The translations under genes and the position numbers were made by a program. Below the pieces are notes generated by a model that worked only from the letters and a program-made list of their open reading frames with translations, ran no database searches and was not told where the DNA came from. Positions 9,708 through 22,739 of a stretch of 64,000 nt of DNA are shown in pieces. This DNA is from DATLSM01 sp963722965 (lineage in GTDB: Bacteria; Actinomycetota; Thermoleophilia; Solirubrobacterales; 70-9): positions 62,001 through 126,000 of the forward strand of contig CAVROX010000011.1 in NCBI GenBank assembly GCA_963722965.1, given 5' to 3'. How positions within the stretch are numbered: position 1 is the first letter of the stretch; each line of letters begins with the position of its first letter.

Positions 9708-11098
9708 TGGCCCGTCTGCGCAAAAACCCCGATCCCCGCTTCTGGCAGCTCAATCGTTCGATCGAGTTCGACTGGCGCCTGGCGCCCTATGACATCGACC
9801 AGTCCCAGGCCCACGCCCGGGCGCTGCGAGAGATCGGCGTGCTCGACGAGGGGGAGTTGCAGCGGATCGACGAGGGCTTGGAGCGGGTTCGCGCCCGAAT
9901 CGGTGAGCACGGCTTCCGGTTCGCCGAGGCCGACGAGGACATCCACATGGCGATCGAGCGCCTCCTCGGCGAGGAGGTCGGGTCGTTGGCGGGCAAGCTC
10001 CACACCGGGCGTTCGCGAAACGACCAGGTCGCAACCGACGTAGCAATGGTCGTCCAGGCGCACTCGCTGCGGGCAATCGAGCTTTGTGGAGCCACGATGG
10101 AGGGCCTGCTCGCCCTCGCCGAGCGCCACCGCGACTGGCCGATGCCCGGCTACACCCATCTCCAGCGCGCCCAGCCGGTCTACCTCGGCCACCACATGCT
10201 CGCCTACTTCTGGATGCTGGCCCGCGACGTGCTGCGCTTCCAGTTTGCCCTCGATAGCGCTGGGGTGATGCCGCTTGGCTCCGGCGCCCTCGCCGGGGTC
10301 AACTGGGAGATCGACCGCGAGGCCGTCGCCGAGGACCTCGGCTTTACCCACGTCAGCCCGAACTCGATCGATGGCGCCTCCAACCGTGACTTTGTCCTCG
10401 ATTATCTGGCGGCAGCCGTAGCTTGCTCCACGCACCTCTCGCGCCTCGGCTCGGAGATCGTGATCTGGTCAAGCAGCGAGTTCGGCTTCTGCCAACTGGA
10501 TGAGTCCTTCTCGTCAGGCTCATCGATCATGCCCCAGAAGGTGAACCCTGACTCAGCCGAGCTACTGCGCGCGAAGAGCGCCCGCGTCGCCGCAAACTAC
10601 GCCGCTGTGATCGGCATGCTGCATGCGCTGCCGCTCACCTATGCCAAGGACATGCAGGAGGACAAGGAGCCCCTTTTCGACGCGATTGACACGGTCGAGA
10701 CCTGCCTCGAGGCAACCGCTGGGATCTTGGATGGGATCGAGTTCGACCGCGAGCGGTTGGCGGCGGCCTCAGCAGACGAGATGCTGGCGGCCACCGAGAT
10801 TGCCGACCTGCTGGTCGCGCGCGGGGTGCCGTTCCGCGAGGCGCATTCGATCGTCGGCGGCCTCGTCCGCGACGCGATCGAGCAGGGTCGCTCGCTCTCT
10901 GAGCTGAGACCCGAGGAGCTGCGCGAGCGCTCCGAGTACCTTGACGACGCCTACTATGAGGTGCTGGTGCGCAGCAGCTGGCTGGAGTCCAAGCGGATCG
11001 AGGGCGGGACCGGTTCCCGGCCGTTGGCGCGGCAGTTCGAGCTTGCCGGCGAGACGCTGGCGGCGGTCAAGGCACGGGTCCGCGAAGAGAGATCTTGA
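9707..11098 (+). CDS. argH: Argininosuccinate lyase
   Basis: ArgH splits argininosuccinate into arginine and fumarate. The 463 residues carry the superfamily signature GSSIMPQKVNPD near residue 275, the KLHTGRSRNDQVATD segment near 105 and the conserved MPGYTHLQRAQPV. ATG 9707 overlaps the preceding stop as TGATG. A longer start at 9680 would lie inside the DegT gene. No other arginine genes are present, so argH here is separated from argG. Confidence 0.95.
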   Translation: MARLRKNPDPRFWQLNRSIEFDWRLAPYDIDQSQAHARALREIGVLDEGELQRIDEGLERVRARIGEHGFRFAEADEDIHMAIERLLGEEVGSLAGKLHTGRSRNDQVATDVAMVVQAHSLRAIELCGATMEGLLALAERHRDWPMPGYTHLQRAQPVYLGHHMLAYFWMLARDVLRFQFALDSAGVMPLGSGALAGVNWEIDREAVAEDLGFTHVSPNSIDGASNRDFVLDYLAAAVACSTHLSRLGSEIVIWSSSEFGFCQLDESFSSGSSIMPQKVNPDSAELLRAKSARVAANYAAVIGMLHALPLTYAKDMQEDKEPLFDAIDTVETCLEATAGILDGIEFDRERLAAASADEMLAATEIADLLVARGVPFREAHSIVGGLVRDAIEQGRSLSELRPEELRERSEYLDDAYYEVLVRSSWLESKRIEGGTGSRPLARQFELAGETLAAVKARVREERS

Positions 11099-11691
11099 GT
11101 CTTGCTCAAACAGCTGAGCGGGAGTGCCTCGACGTCGCTTTTTTTGATCGCTCCGTCCACGACGTCGCCCGCGAGTTGATCGGCTGTCGCCTTTTCCACG
11201 CCGGCTGCGGGGGGACCATCGTCGAGACCGAGAGCTATGAGCGCGACGACCCAGCCTGCCACGCCTTCGCGGGTCTGACGCCTCGGACCGAGGTTCTGTT
11301 CGGGCCGCCGGGCCGCGCCTACGTCTATCTCTCCTATGGGATCCACAGCTTGCTCAACGCAGTCGCCGAAGCCGAGGGCGAGCCGGCGGCGGTGCTTATC
11401 CGGGCACTAGAGCCAACGACCGGGCTCCAGAAGATGCGGGCCAGACGCGGCGGGCGCCCTGACCACGAGCTCTGCGCCGGCCCCGGCAAGCTGACCGAGG
11501 CGCTCGGAATCGGGCTCGACGCCAACGGCGCCGACCTCTGCGAGCAGCCCTTTCGCCTGCTCGGGCCCGAGCCCTGCTGGGCGGGCGAGGTGCTCAGCGG
11601 CCCCCGGATCGGGATCAGCAAAGCAGTCGAGCGCCCCTGGCGCTTTTGCGCGGCTGGCAGCCGCTTCGTCTCGCGTCCTCGGCCCGCTTAG
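11095..11691 (+). CDS. mpg: AAG-family 3-methyladenine DNA glycosylase
   Basis: This monofunctional base-excision enzyme removes alkylated purines such as 3-methyladenine. The 198-residue length and motifs fit the mammalian-type AAG family: VARELIGCRLF, IVETESYERDDPACHAF with the catalytic Glu, GPPGRAYVYLSYGIHSLLN, and AGPGKLTEALGI. The start is TTG 11095 inside the argH stop, the only in-frame start giving the expected short N terminus. Translational coupling to argH is likely. Its stop overlaps the stop of the opposing penicillin-binding protein gene by four bases. Confidence 0.9.
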   Translation: MSLAQTAERECLDVAFFDRSVHDVARELIGCRLFHAGCGGTIVETESYERDDPACHAFAGLTPRTEVLFGPPGRAYVYLSYGIHSLLNAVAEAEGEPAAVLIRALEPTTGLQKMRARRGGRPDHELCAGPGKLTEALGIGLDANGADLCEQPFRLLGPEPCWAGEVLSGPRIGISKAVERPWRFCAAGSRFVSRPRPA

Positions 11692-13886
11692 CCAGCGGTG
11701 ACGCCGCCACCACCGCCGCTTGGGGGGGAAGAAGGTGAGGGTTCGGCCGGGGCCGGTGTCGACGGGGAGGCGGGCTTTGCAGGCTTGGCGGATTCGGAGG
11801 AGCCCGGTTCAGGCGATTCGCTGGAGGCGGGGGGCGAGGCTTCGGCTTCGGTCGCCGGGGTGGTCGGAGAGGGGGTCGAGCTCGCAGACCCCGTTCCGTG
11901 GCCCTTCTTTTCGGCTGCCCTTTCGGACTCAATCTGCCGCCAGGCGCTGATTACCCGCGCCCAGATCAGCGCCGGAAAGGTGCCGCCCATCACCGGTCCG
12001 CCGTTGTAGAGCGTGGCCATCGGCGTCGTCGTGTTCTCATAGCCAACCCAGACGCAAGCCGTCACTTCAGTGATCGCGCCGCAGAACCAGGCGTCGGCGT
12101 TGTTCTCAGTCGTTCCGGTCTTCCCCCACTCGCCGCTCACCCCGATGTTGGCGTGGGTGCCCGTGCCGCTCGTTACCACGGTTTCGAGGATGTGCTTGGC
12201 CTCGCTCACAACTCCCGCGGGGGCGACCTGGGTTCGCAGCGTTTGGTTCTCGCCGTCCTTGATCGTGTGCCCGCTGCTGTCGCTCACCTCGGTGTAGGCG
12301 ATCGGGCTGTCGCCGGGCTGCGGGGCGAGGGTGCCGCTCACCCTGGTGCCATCGTTTGCGATCGTGCTGTAGGCGTAGGTCCACCCCAGCGGCGTCACGC
12401 CTTCTTTCAACCCGCCCAGCACCATTGCTGGGTTGGTCGAGACCGGTTCGGTGTAGCCCATTGCGTGAATCGTGCTGGCGATCGAGCGCGTTCGCTGCGC
12501 GAAACTGCTTCCCTTCAGGCCCTGCAGCGCGAGTTGGGCGTAAATCGAGTTGTCTGAATAGGTGGTTGCGCAGATGATGTCGCAGGATCCGAGGTATGCG
12601 TTTTCGTCGTTGTGGACGACGAAAGTTTCATGGTCGTGCTTACCGAAGTGGAAAATCTGCGGAGCGGACGGGTAGACGGTATAGGGTGAGATCCCCTCCT
12701 TCAGCGCTGTGATCAGCGTGAATGGCTTAATCGAGGAGCCCGGCTGACGGTGGCCCTCGGTGGCGAGGTTGAAGGGTTGGGTCCGGAAGTTTGGGCCGCC
12801 AACCATCGCCTTCACGCCGGCGTTGCGGTTGTCGATCACGACCACGGAGGCGGTGGGCGGTATCCCCCCCAGATATGAACGCACCGCTTCTTCGGCCGCC
12901 TTCTGCAGGCGGAGGTCAAGGGTCGACCTCACTTTCAGCCCGCCGAAAAAGGTCCTCGCCGCGCCGTAGTGTTCAACCAGCTGCTGGCGCAGCCAGGAGG
13001 TGAAGTAGGGCGCCTTCGAGTAGACCGTTGGCGGCTCGATGTCGCGCGGAGCAGGCAGCGCCTGCCTGATCCCTTCCTCCAATTGCTGATGGGTGATGTA
13101 GCCCTGTTCGTACATCTTTTCCAGCACCAAGTTGCGGCGCCCGAGGGCGTTTTCGGGGAAGAGCTTCGGGTCGAAGGCCGAAGGGTTGGCGATGATCGCC
13201 GCAAGCGTCGCCGCCTCCCACGGCTCAAGCACCGAGGCACAGGGCTCGGCCTGGGTTCCGCAGCCCGGATGTGCCTTGCCGAAGTAAGTGCGGGCGGCGG
13301 CCTCGATCCCGTATGCCCCCTCGCCGAAGTAGATCGTGTTCAGGTACTCGGTGAGGATTTTGTCCTTGCTCCAGTGGTGCTCAAGCCGATAGGCGAGCGC
13401 CGCCTCGCGGAACTTCTCGAGGATTGTGCGGCTGCCCTGCGCGGCGAGCGCGTTCTTGACGAACTGCTCGGTGATAGTCGAGGCGCCCTCCTCGGCGCTC
13501 TGGCTGAGGATATCGGTCAACAAGGCACGGGCAATACCCCTGAAGTCGACGCCTTCATGTTCATAGAAGCGGGAGTCCTCGATCGAGACCACGGCATTCT
13601 TGACGTAGGGGGAGATCTGGCTCGAGGTGAGCAGGATCTTGTTCTGGTTGCTGGTCAGCGTGCCGAGCGGCTGCCCGGTCGCGTCGAGTACTTCGCTGTT
13701 CTTTGACGCCTTGTATTGGGCGAAGTCATAGATCGCCGGTAGATCCTGGGAGACAGCGGCCATCATCCCGAAGATCATCGAGACCAGCCCCAGCACGCCC
13801 AGCCCCAAAAGAACAAAGAGGATGCGCAGCTTCTTGAGGCGCGGCTTGCTGCGTTTGCCCGCCAAGAGAGTGCGGCAGTCTAGCAT
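11688..13886 (-). CDS. Bifunctional penicillin-binding protein (class A)
   Basis: The 732-residue protein has a cytoplasmic basic start, one membrane anchor at about residues 20-45, then a GT51 transglycosylase domain with the catalytic Glu in EDSRFYEHEGVD, STITEQFVKNAL and LNTIYFGEGAYGIEAA. The transpeptidase domain follows with SSIKPF (nucleophile Ser), SDN and KTGTTENNADAW. The C-terminal 70 or so residues are Ser/Pro/Glu-rich, low in complexity and end in a glycine run; they probably lie in the wall. It polymerises and cross-links peptidoglycan outside the cell. ATG 13886 leaves only nine bases to the tyrS start; a TTG about 20 bases further in is an alternative. Confidence 0.92.
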   Translation of the reverse strand: MLDCRTLLAGKRSKPRLKKLRILFVLLGLGVLGLVSMIFGMMAAVSQDLPAIYDFAQYKASKNSEVLDATGQPLGTLTSNQNKILLTSSQISPYVKNAVVSIEDSRFYEHEGVDFRGIARALLTDILSQSAEEGASTITEQFVKNALAAQGSRTILEKFREAALAYRLEHHWSKDKILTEYLNTIYFGEGAYGIEAAARTYFGKAHPGCGTQAEPCASVLEPWEAATLAAIIANPSAFDPKLFPENALGRRNLVLEKMYEQGYITHQQLEEGIRQALPAPRDIEPPTVYSKAPYFTSWLRQQLVEHYGAARTFFGGLKVRSTLDLRLQKAAEEAVRSYLGGIPPTASVVVIDNRNAGVKAMVGGPNFRTQPFNLATEGHRQPGSSIKPFTLITALKEGISPYTVYPSAPQIFHFGKHDHETFVVHNDENAYLGSCDIICATTYSDNSIYAQLALQGLKGSSFAQRTRSIASTIHAMGYTEPVSTNPAMVLGGLKEGVTPLGWTYAYSTIANDGTRVSGTLAPQPGDSPIAYTEVSDSSGHTIKDGENQTLRTQVAPAGVVSEAKHILETVVTSGTGTHANIGVSGEWGKTGTTENNADAWFCGAITEVTACVWVGYENTTTPMATLYNGGPVMGGTFPALIWARVISAWRQIESERAAEKKGHGTGSASSTPSPTTPATEAEASPPASSESPEPGSSESAKPAKPASPSTPAPAEPSPSSPPSGGGGGVTAG

Positions 13887-13895
13887 TGCCAGCTC

Positions 13896-15053
13896 ATGGA
13901 TCTGACGCGAAATGCGGTCGACGTGCTGCCCGACGGCATGCTCGCCGAGCAGCTCGATGCCGGACGCCCGCTCCGGGTCAAGCTCGGAATCGACCCGACC
14001 ACGGCCGACATCCACCTCGGGCACACGGTCGTCTTGGAGAAGCTGCACGAGTTCCAGCAGGCCGGTCACCAGGTCGTGCTGATCATCGGCGACTTCACCG
14101 CGCGGGTCGGCGATCCCAGCGGCCGCTCCGCCCAGCGACCCCACCCTTCGGCGGCGGAGATCCAGGCCAACGCCGCTACCTACCAAGAGCAGGCGTTCAA
14201 GGTCCTTGACCGTGAGAAGACGGAGGTACGTTTCAACAGCGAGTGGCTACGAATGGAGCCCGAGGCGTTACTTGGCCTGCTCGCCCAGACCACGGTCGCT
14301 CGGCTGCTCGAGCGCGATGACTTTCAAAAACGACTTGCGGCCGGGACACCGATCGCCGCGCTGGAGCTGCTTTACCCGCTCCTGCAGGGCTATGACTCGG
14401 TTGCGGTGGAGGCCGATGTCGAGCTGGGCGGGACCGATCAGAAGTTCAACCTGCTGTTTGGGCGGGACGTTCAGGCGGCCTACGGCCAGAAGCCGCAGTC
14501 GATCTTGACGATGCCGATCCTGGTCGGGATCGACGGCGCCCAGAAGATGAGCAAGTCACTCGGCAACTACGTTGGCGTCGCCGATCCGCCGGAGGAGATG
14601 TTCGGTCGACTGATGAGGGTCCCCGACGAGGCGATGGCCGACTACTACCGGCTACTGCTCGGTTCAGAGCCACCCAAACGGCCCGCGAACGAGGCAAAGC
14701 GGGAGCTGGCTAGGCGGCTCGTCGAGCGCTTCCACGGCGCCGCCTCCGCCCGCAGCGCTGAGGAGCATTTCGACCGACTCTTCGTCCAGCGCGAAGCCCC
14801 CGATGAGATCGAGGAGGTCGTCCTCGAGCCCTACCTGGCCAGCGTCGACGGTCGCGTTCACATGCCAGCGCTAATGGCTGGGGCGTTTGAGATCAGCTCC
14901 AGCGAGGCACGCCGGCTGATCGGTCAAGGGGGAGTCAAGCTCGATGGCGATCCGATTTCCGGCGAGGACCTCGATCTCGAGCTCGGTGACCTCGATGGCA
15001 GGATCCTGCAGGTTGGCAAGCGCCGCTTCCGCCGCCTCCGGGTGGCCGCCTAG
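13896..15053 (+). CDS. tyrS: Tyrosyl-tRNA synthetase
   Basis: This class I synthetase charges tRNA-Tyr. The 385 residues carry the HIGH-like DIHLGHTVVL, QGYDSVAVEADVELGGTDQKFNLL for tRNA and tyrosine contacts, and the signature KMSKSLGNYVGV. A C-terminal S4 RNA-binding domain follows (ARRLIGQGGVKLDGD). ATG 13896 gives the standard MDLTRNAVDVLP start. It diverges from the penicillin-binding protein gene with a nine-base gap, so its promoter must lie inside that gene. The rRNA operon follows on the same strand. Confidence 0.95.
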   Translation: MDLTRNAVDVLPDGMLAEQLDAGRPLRVKLGIDPTTADIHLGHTVVLEKLHEFQQAGHQVVLIIGDFTARVGDPSGRSAQRPHPSAAEIQANAATYQEQAFKVLDREKTEVRFNSEWLRMEPEALLGLLAQTTVARLLERDDFQKRLAAGTPIAALELLYPLLQGYDSVAVEADVELGGTDQKFNLLFGRDVQAAYGQKPQSILTMPILVGIDGAQKMSKSLGNYVGVADPPEEMFGRLMRVPDEAMADYYRLLLGSEPPKRPANEAKRELARRLVERFHGAASARSAEEHFDRLFVQREAPDEIEEVVLEPYLASVDGRVHMPALMAGAFEISSSEARRLIGQGGVKLDGDPISGEDLDLELGDLDGRILQVGKRRFRRLRVAA

Positions 15054-15073
15054 GCAAAAGGCTTGGACAGCGC

Positions 15074-15141
15074 TATACTCCCCGGTCCTTCCGGGGCCGC
15101 CTTGGGCTGTCCCGTGCGTGAGAGAACGGCGATTCCGCCGT
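15074..15141 (+). promoter_or_regulatory. rRNA operon promoter and leader hairpins
   Basis: TATACT at 15074-15079 is a strong -10 element. TTGGAC at 15063-15068 is too close to act as its -35, and nothing convincing lies 17-18 bases upstream. Two hairpins follow: CCCCGG/CCGGGG at 15080-15096 and ACGGCG/CGCCGT at 15126-15141. The 273 bases between tyrS and the 16S gene hold no other gene. Confidence 0.55.
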
Positions 15142-15160
15142 CAAGGCGCAGCGGTCTTTG

Positions 15161-15175
15161 AAAACTGAGCAGCGT
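15161..15175 (+). other. 16S rRNA processing stem, 5' arm
   Basis: Fifteen bases here are perfectly complementary to 16926-16940 beyond the 16S 3' end. In the precursor they would form the long stem that brackets 16S rRNA and is cut by RNase III. Confidence 0.8.
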
Positions 15176-15326
15176 GCACTCCGCGGGCCCACGGGCCTGT
15201 GGATTGTTTGAGCCCGATCCACTCGGTGCGCCAGCGTGCCGGGTGGTCTGATTTACCCGTCATGCCGGTCGTCGAGTATGTGTACACGGCGACCTGCCAG
15301 GCATGACAGCTCTCTGTAGGAAGTAC

Positions 15327-16873
<1,547 letters not shown>

Positions 16874-17053
16874 TAGGGAGACCTAGAACGTCGACCGGGC
16901 TCCCCGTTGGCAAGCGCCAACAGGAACGCTGCTCAGTTTTGAGAGACCGCCGGCGGCAGTCCGCCGTGTGCGCCTCGGTGGACCTTGAAAACTGCACAAG
17001 GCCAATATGGGTATTTAATTTGCGACCCGCGCTTTGGCGATGGGTCGTATCAC
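16874..17053 (+). other. 16S-23S spacer without tRNA
   Basis: The 180-base spacer holds no cloverleaf or tRNA box. It carries the 3' arm of the 16S stem (16926-16940) and the 5' arm of the 23S stem (16984-17000). A GTTGGC/GCCAAC hairpin lies near 16908. Confidence 0.8.
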
Positions 17054-20054
<3,001 letters not shown>

Positions 20055-20077
20055 ATGTTTATTTTTTACTCTGAGGT

Positions 20078-20094
20078 CTTGTGCGGTTTTCAAG
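20078..20094 (+). other. 23S rRNA processing stem, 3' arm
   Basis: This 17-base segment pairs with 16984-17000 before the 23S gene, all canonical apart from one G-U pair. It marks the RNase III-type stem around 23S rRNA. Confidence 0.75.
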
Positions 20095-20121
20095 CTCCAC
20101 CGGGGCGAGGGTTTCGCAAAA

Positions 20122-20241
20122 TTCCGGTGGCGCATAGCGAGTGGGAGACACCTCTTCCCATTCCGAACAGAGCAGTTAAGCCACTCTGCGCCGATGGTAC
20201 TTGGGGGGCAACCCCCTGGGAGAGTAGGTCGCCGCCGGTTC
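20122..20241 (+). rRNA. rrf: 5S ribosomal RNA
   Basis: About 120 bases, with terminal helix arms near 20122-20131 and 20229-20239. The conserved loops CCCATTCCGAACAG near 20157 and GATGGTACTTGGGGGGCAAC near 20193 are present, with GAGAGTAGGTCGCCGCC before the 3' end. It follows 23S by about 68 bases. Confidence 0.95.
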
Positions 20242-20253
20242 TTCTGCGACTCT

Positions 20254-20279
20254 GGGCCGCCCCGCCGGGGCGGCCCTTT
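20254..20279 (+). terminator. Rho-independent terminator of the rRNA operon
   Basis: A perfect ten-base stem GGGCCGCCCC/GGGGCGGCCC with a three-base loop is followed by TTTGTCGTTT. It starts about 12 bases after 5S. Confidence 0.85.
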
Positions 20280-20999
20280 GTCGTTTCCGGCCCTCGCAGC
20301 TCGGTGCTGTTCTCCCAACGGGCTCCAGCCCGTACTCACCGAGGGTGGCGAGATCGATCAACAAGTCGGTGGCGTCGGCCAGCCGTCCCGTGAATGAAGT
20401 TCTCGCCGCTGGACCGAACATGGGTTCGCAAGGTAGGACTTGCTCCGGACGGCACTCGAAATCTGCAACGGGACTTGCAGTTCGTGCCTGGCGCGGAGGC
20501 CTTGCCGCGTCCGTTGGAGGCTTAGCCGACCTGTGCGAGGGTTTTGCCGGCGCGCCGACGCAGGGATTTGGCATCGACGCCATCCCGGCGCCGTCGGGCA
20601 GGGGATGCATCGTTAGCTTTGTCAGCCTCGGGTAGGAGGATCCCGGCGGGCAGGGCGTCGAGCTGAATATTCGAGTCTTGCATTCGACCTGTTCGAACGG
20701 GGCTGGTTGATTTTCGCTACTGGCTACCCGTCCGCAGCGCGCCCCGACGATCAGCGGGTTGGCGCGGAGAACCCGTCGGGAGCTTGCTGTGCTGATCGAC
20801 GGGGCGGCCAGCAGAGAATGTGACCCGACCGATGTCAACGTCGGTTTGGGTTGCCGCAGAAGCCGTTGCCGGAAGCTTTTTGGCGCCATCTGGCATCCCC
20901 AGTCATCGTAGGGGCAGCCAAAGCCGAGGGAGCCGGTCTCCACGCCACCGCGGCAATGTGGGACTGGGGGGTGGTTCGGTGGCTGGGAAGGGGACGAGC
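20280..20999. other. Gene-poor stretch after the rRNA operon
   Basis: No intact gene is recognisable. Long frames exist but have low-complexity, unfamiliar translations. One minus-strand segment near 20330-20400 reads as a plausible helix (RLADATDLLIDLATLGEYGL) and may be the decayed end of an old gene. I saw no tRNA. Confidence 0.4.
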
Positions 21000-21276
21000 A
21001 GCAGCCCAGAATCTGTTGTGGACGTGTTCGTGATAGTCACCGGGCCCGCCAAGGACCCAGTCGCCCAGCCTGGCGGCGTCAACGGCGGCCTGGATCGTCC
21101 CGTATCTGCCCTCGGAGCCCATTCAAGCCACCGATCCGCAATACCCCTGCAGCAGCGCTACCGGTCACCGGCAGCGCTGCGAACCCCAGAAGCGCGCTTG
21201 CGAGAGATGGCGCCCGAGCGGCGCTGCGCTTGCGACGTAGTCGCTCGATGTAGTCGCTGTCGGCGAGCGGGTCCAT
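21000..21276 (-). pseudogene. Remnant of a secreted right-handed beta-helix protein
   Basis: From ATG 21276 the first frame gives a basic start (YIERLRRKRSAARAP) and a hydrophobic stretch resembling a signal peptide (LASALLGFAALPVTGSAAA), ending at a stop near 21079. A second frame, shifted near 21110, continues with YGTIQAAVDAARLGDWVLG and GPGDYHE, the classic opening of pectate-lyase-like beta-helix proteins. Homology fades after about 21006 and no repeats follow. It therefore looks like a 5' fragment with at least one frameshift and a lost 3' end. Confidence 0.6.
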
Positions 21277-21404
21277 CCCCGAGAACGACGCCTCCTCGCG
21301 GGCCCGATCCTACGCCCTTCGGTGAGCGCTTTGCAAATGGTCGAGGCAGATCTACGGGTTTGCCGCAGGTGACCGCCCGGGCGGCCGTTACCCTTGCCCA
21401 GGCA

Positions 21405-22703
21405 ATGGAGAAGTTCGTCATCCAAGGAGGCGTGCCGCTCTCCGGAGAGCTGACCGTCGCCGGCAACAAGAACGCAGCGCTGCCGATCCTCGCCGCATGC
21501 TTGCTCACCGAGGAGGAGCTGCTGCTGCACCGGGTGCCGCGCATCCGCGATACCGAGGCCCAGATTGCGCTGCTGGAGCGGCTCGGGGTCGAGGTCTCCT
21601 GGGTCGCCGACAACAGCCTCAGGCTCTGCGCCGCGAGTGTCAATGAGATCGAGGTCGATCAGGATCTCTCGAGCCGGATCAGAGCCTCCTTCCTCCTCGC
21701 CGGCCCGCTCCTGGCCCGCTTCGGTGAGGCGCGCATGCCCCCGCCGGGCGGGGACTTCATCGGCCGCCGTCGCCTCGACGCGCACCTCGACGCCTTCAAG
21801 GATCTCGGCGCCCGCGTCAACGGCGAGCGCTGGATCGAGCTGGTGGCGCCCTCCGGGGGACTGCGGGCCTGCGAAATCTTCATGGACGAGCCCTCGGTAA
21901 TGGGCACCGAGAACGCTCTGATGGCCGCGGCGCTGACTCCGGGGCCGACCACGATCGCCAACGCCGCCTGCGAGCCCCACGTCCAGGACCTCGCCCGACT
22001 GCTGAGCACGATGGGTGCCGAAGTTGATGGGATCGGCTCCAACGTAATGACCGTGCGGGGCCGCGACCGACTCGGCGGCGCCGAGCACACGATCTCCCCC
22101 GACCACATCGAGGTCGGCAGCTTCATGGCGCTTGCGGCGGCCACCGGCGGGGAGCTGCGGGTCCGCGACGCGGCTCCGGCCGACCTGGTCATGGTGCGCC
22201 GCCAGTTCCGGCGTCTCGGCCTGCAGTCCACGGTCGAGGGCGAGGATGTCCTCGTCCCGCCGGGACAGGCCCTGCGCATCCAGACCGACCTCGGTGACGC
22301 GATCCCGAAGATCGAGGACGGCCCCTGGCCCGCCTTCCCGGCAGACCTGACCTCGATCGCCCTCGCCCTCGCCACGCAGGCCAAGGGCGAGGTCCTAATC
22401 TTCGAGAAGATGTTCGAGAACCGCCTCTTTTTCGTCGACAAGCTGGTCGCGATGGGCGCTCGGATCACGCTGTGCGATCCCCACAGGGCGATCGTCAGCG
22501 GTCCGAGCCGGCTTCACGGGGAACGCGTCGAGAGCCCCGATATCCGAGCCGGGATGGCGATGCTCATCGCCGCCCTGGCCGCCGAGGGCGCCTCGGAGAT
22601 CGGCAACATCCGCCAGATCGACCGCGGCTACGAGCAGATCGACGAGCGCCTGCGTGGGCTCGGCGCCCAGATTGAACGGGTCTCTGCCGAGGTCCCCGCT
22701 TAG
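21405..22703 (+). CDS. murA: UDP-N-acetylglucosamine 1-carboxyvinyltransferase (Cys-to-Asp form)
   Basis: MurA transfers enolpyruvate from PEP to UDP-GlcNAc, the first committed step of peptidoglycan synthesis. The 432 residues show the N-terminal GNKNAALPILAA with the catalytic Lys and Asn, the loop PPPGGDFIGRRRLD, and DEPSVMGTENALMAA. In the loop, residue 117 is Asp (GAC at 21753), where E. coli has Cys115, the residue alkylated by fosfomycin. Mycobacterium MurA shows the same change. I chose ATG 21405 because it gives the usual MEKFVIQGG start; the open frame runs far upstream through non-coding sequence. It stands 36 bases before hisZ. Confidence 0.95.
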   Translation: MEKFVIQGGVPLSGELTVAGNKNAALPILAACLLTEEELLLHRVPRIRDTEAQIALLERLGVEVSWVADNSLRLCAASVNEIEVDQDLSSRIRASFLLAGPLLARFGEARMPPPGGDFIGRRRLDAHLDAFKDLGARVNGERWIELVAPSGGLRACEIFMDEPSVMGTENALMAAALTPGPTTIANAACEPHVQDLARLLSTMGAEVDGIGSNVMTVRGRDRLGGAEHTISPDHIEVGSFMALAAATGGELRVRDAAPADLVMVRRQFRRLGLQSTVEGEDVLVPPGQALRIQTDLGDAIPKIEDGPWPAFPADLTSIALALATQAKGEVLIFEKMFENRLFFVDKLVAMGARITLCDPHRAIVSGPSRLHGERVESPDIRAGMAMLIAALAAEGASEIGNIRQIDRGYEQIDERLRGLGAQIERVSAEVPA

Positions 22704-22726
22704 CAGGGCTTTCAAGCCCTCTCTCG

Positions 22727-22732
22727 TAAGGT
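22727..22732 (+). promoter_or_regulatory. -10 element of the his operon (leaderless type)
   Basis: TAAGGT ends seven bases before the hisZ ATG at 22740. No good ribosome site is present, which fits a leaderless start. Confidence 0.5.
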
Positions 22733-22739
22733 CCGGCGG

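Noticed and set aside
13887..14186. N-terminal 100-residue extension of the penicillin-binding protein
   Set aside because: It is antisense to the conserved start of tyrS and shows only shadow composition.
15063..15079. TTGGAC as the -35 of the rRNA promoter
   Set aside because: Only five bases separate it from TATACT, far too few for a -35/-10 pair.
20820..21404. Long N-terminal extension of MurA
   Set aside because: The frame is open upstream but its translation is low in complexity, lies over the beta-helix remnant on the other strand, and MurA begins normally at 21405.
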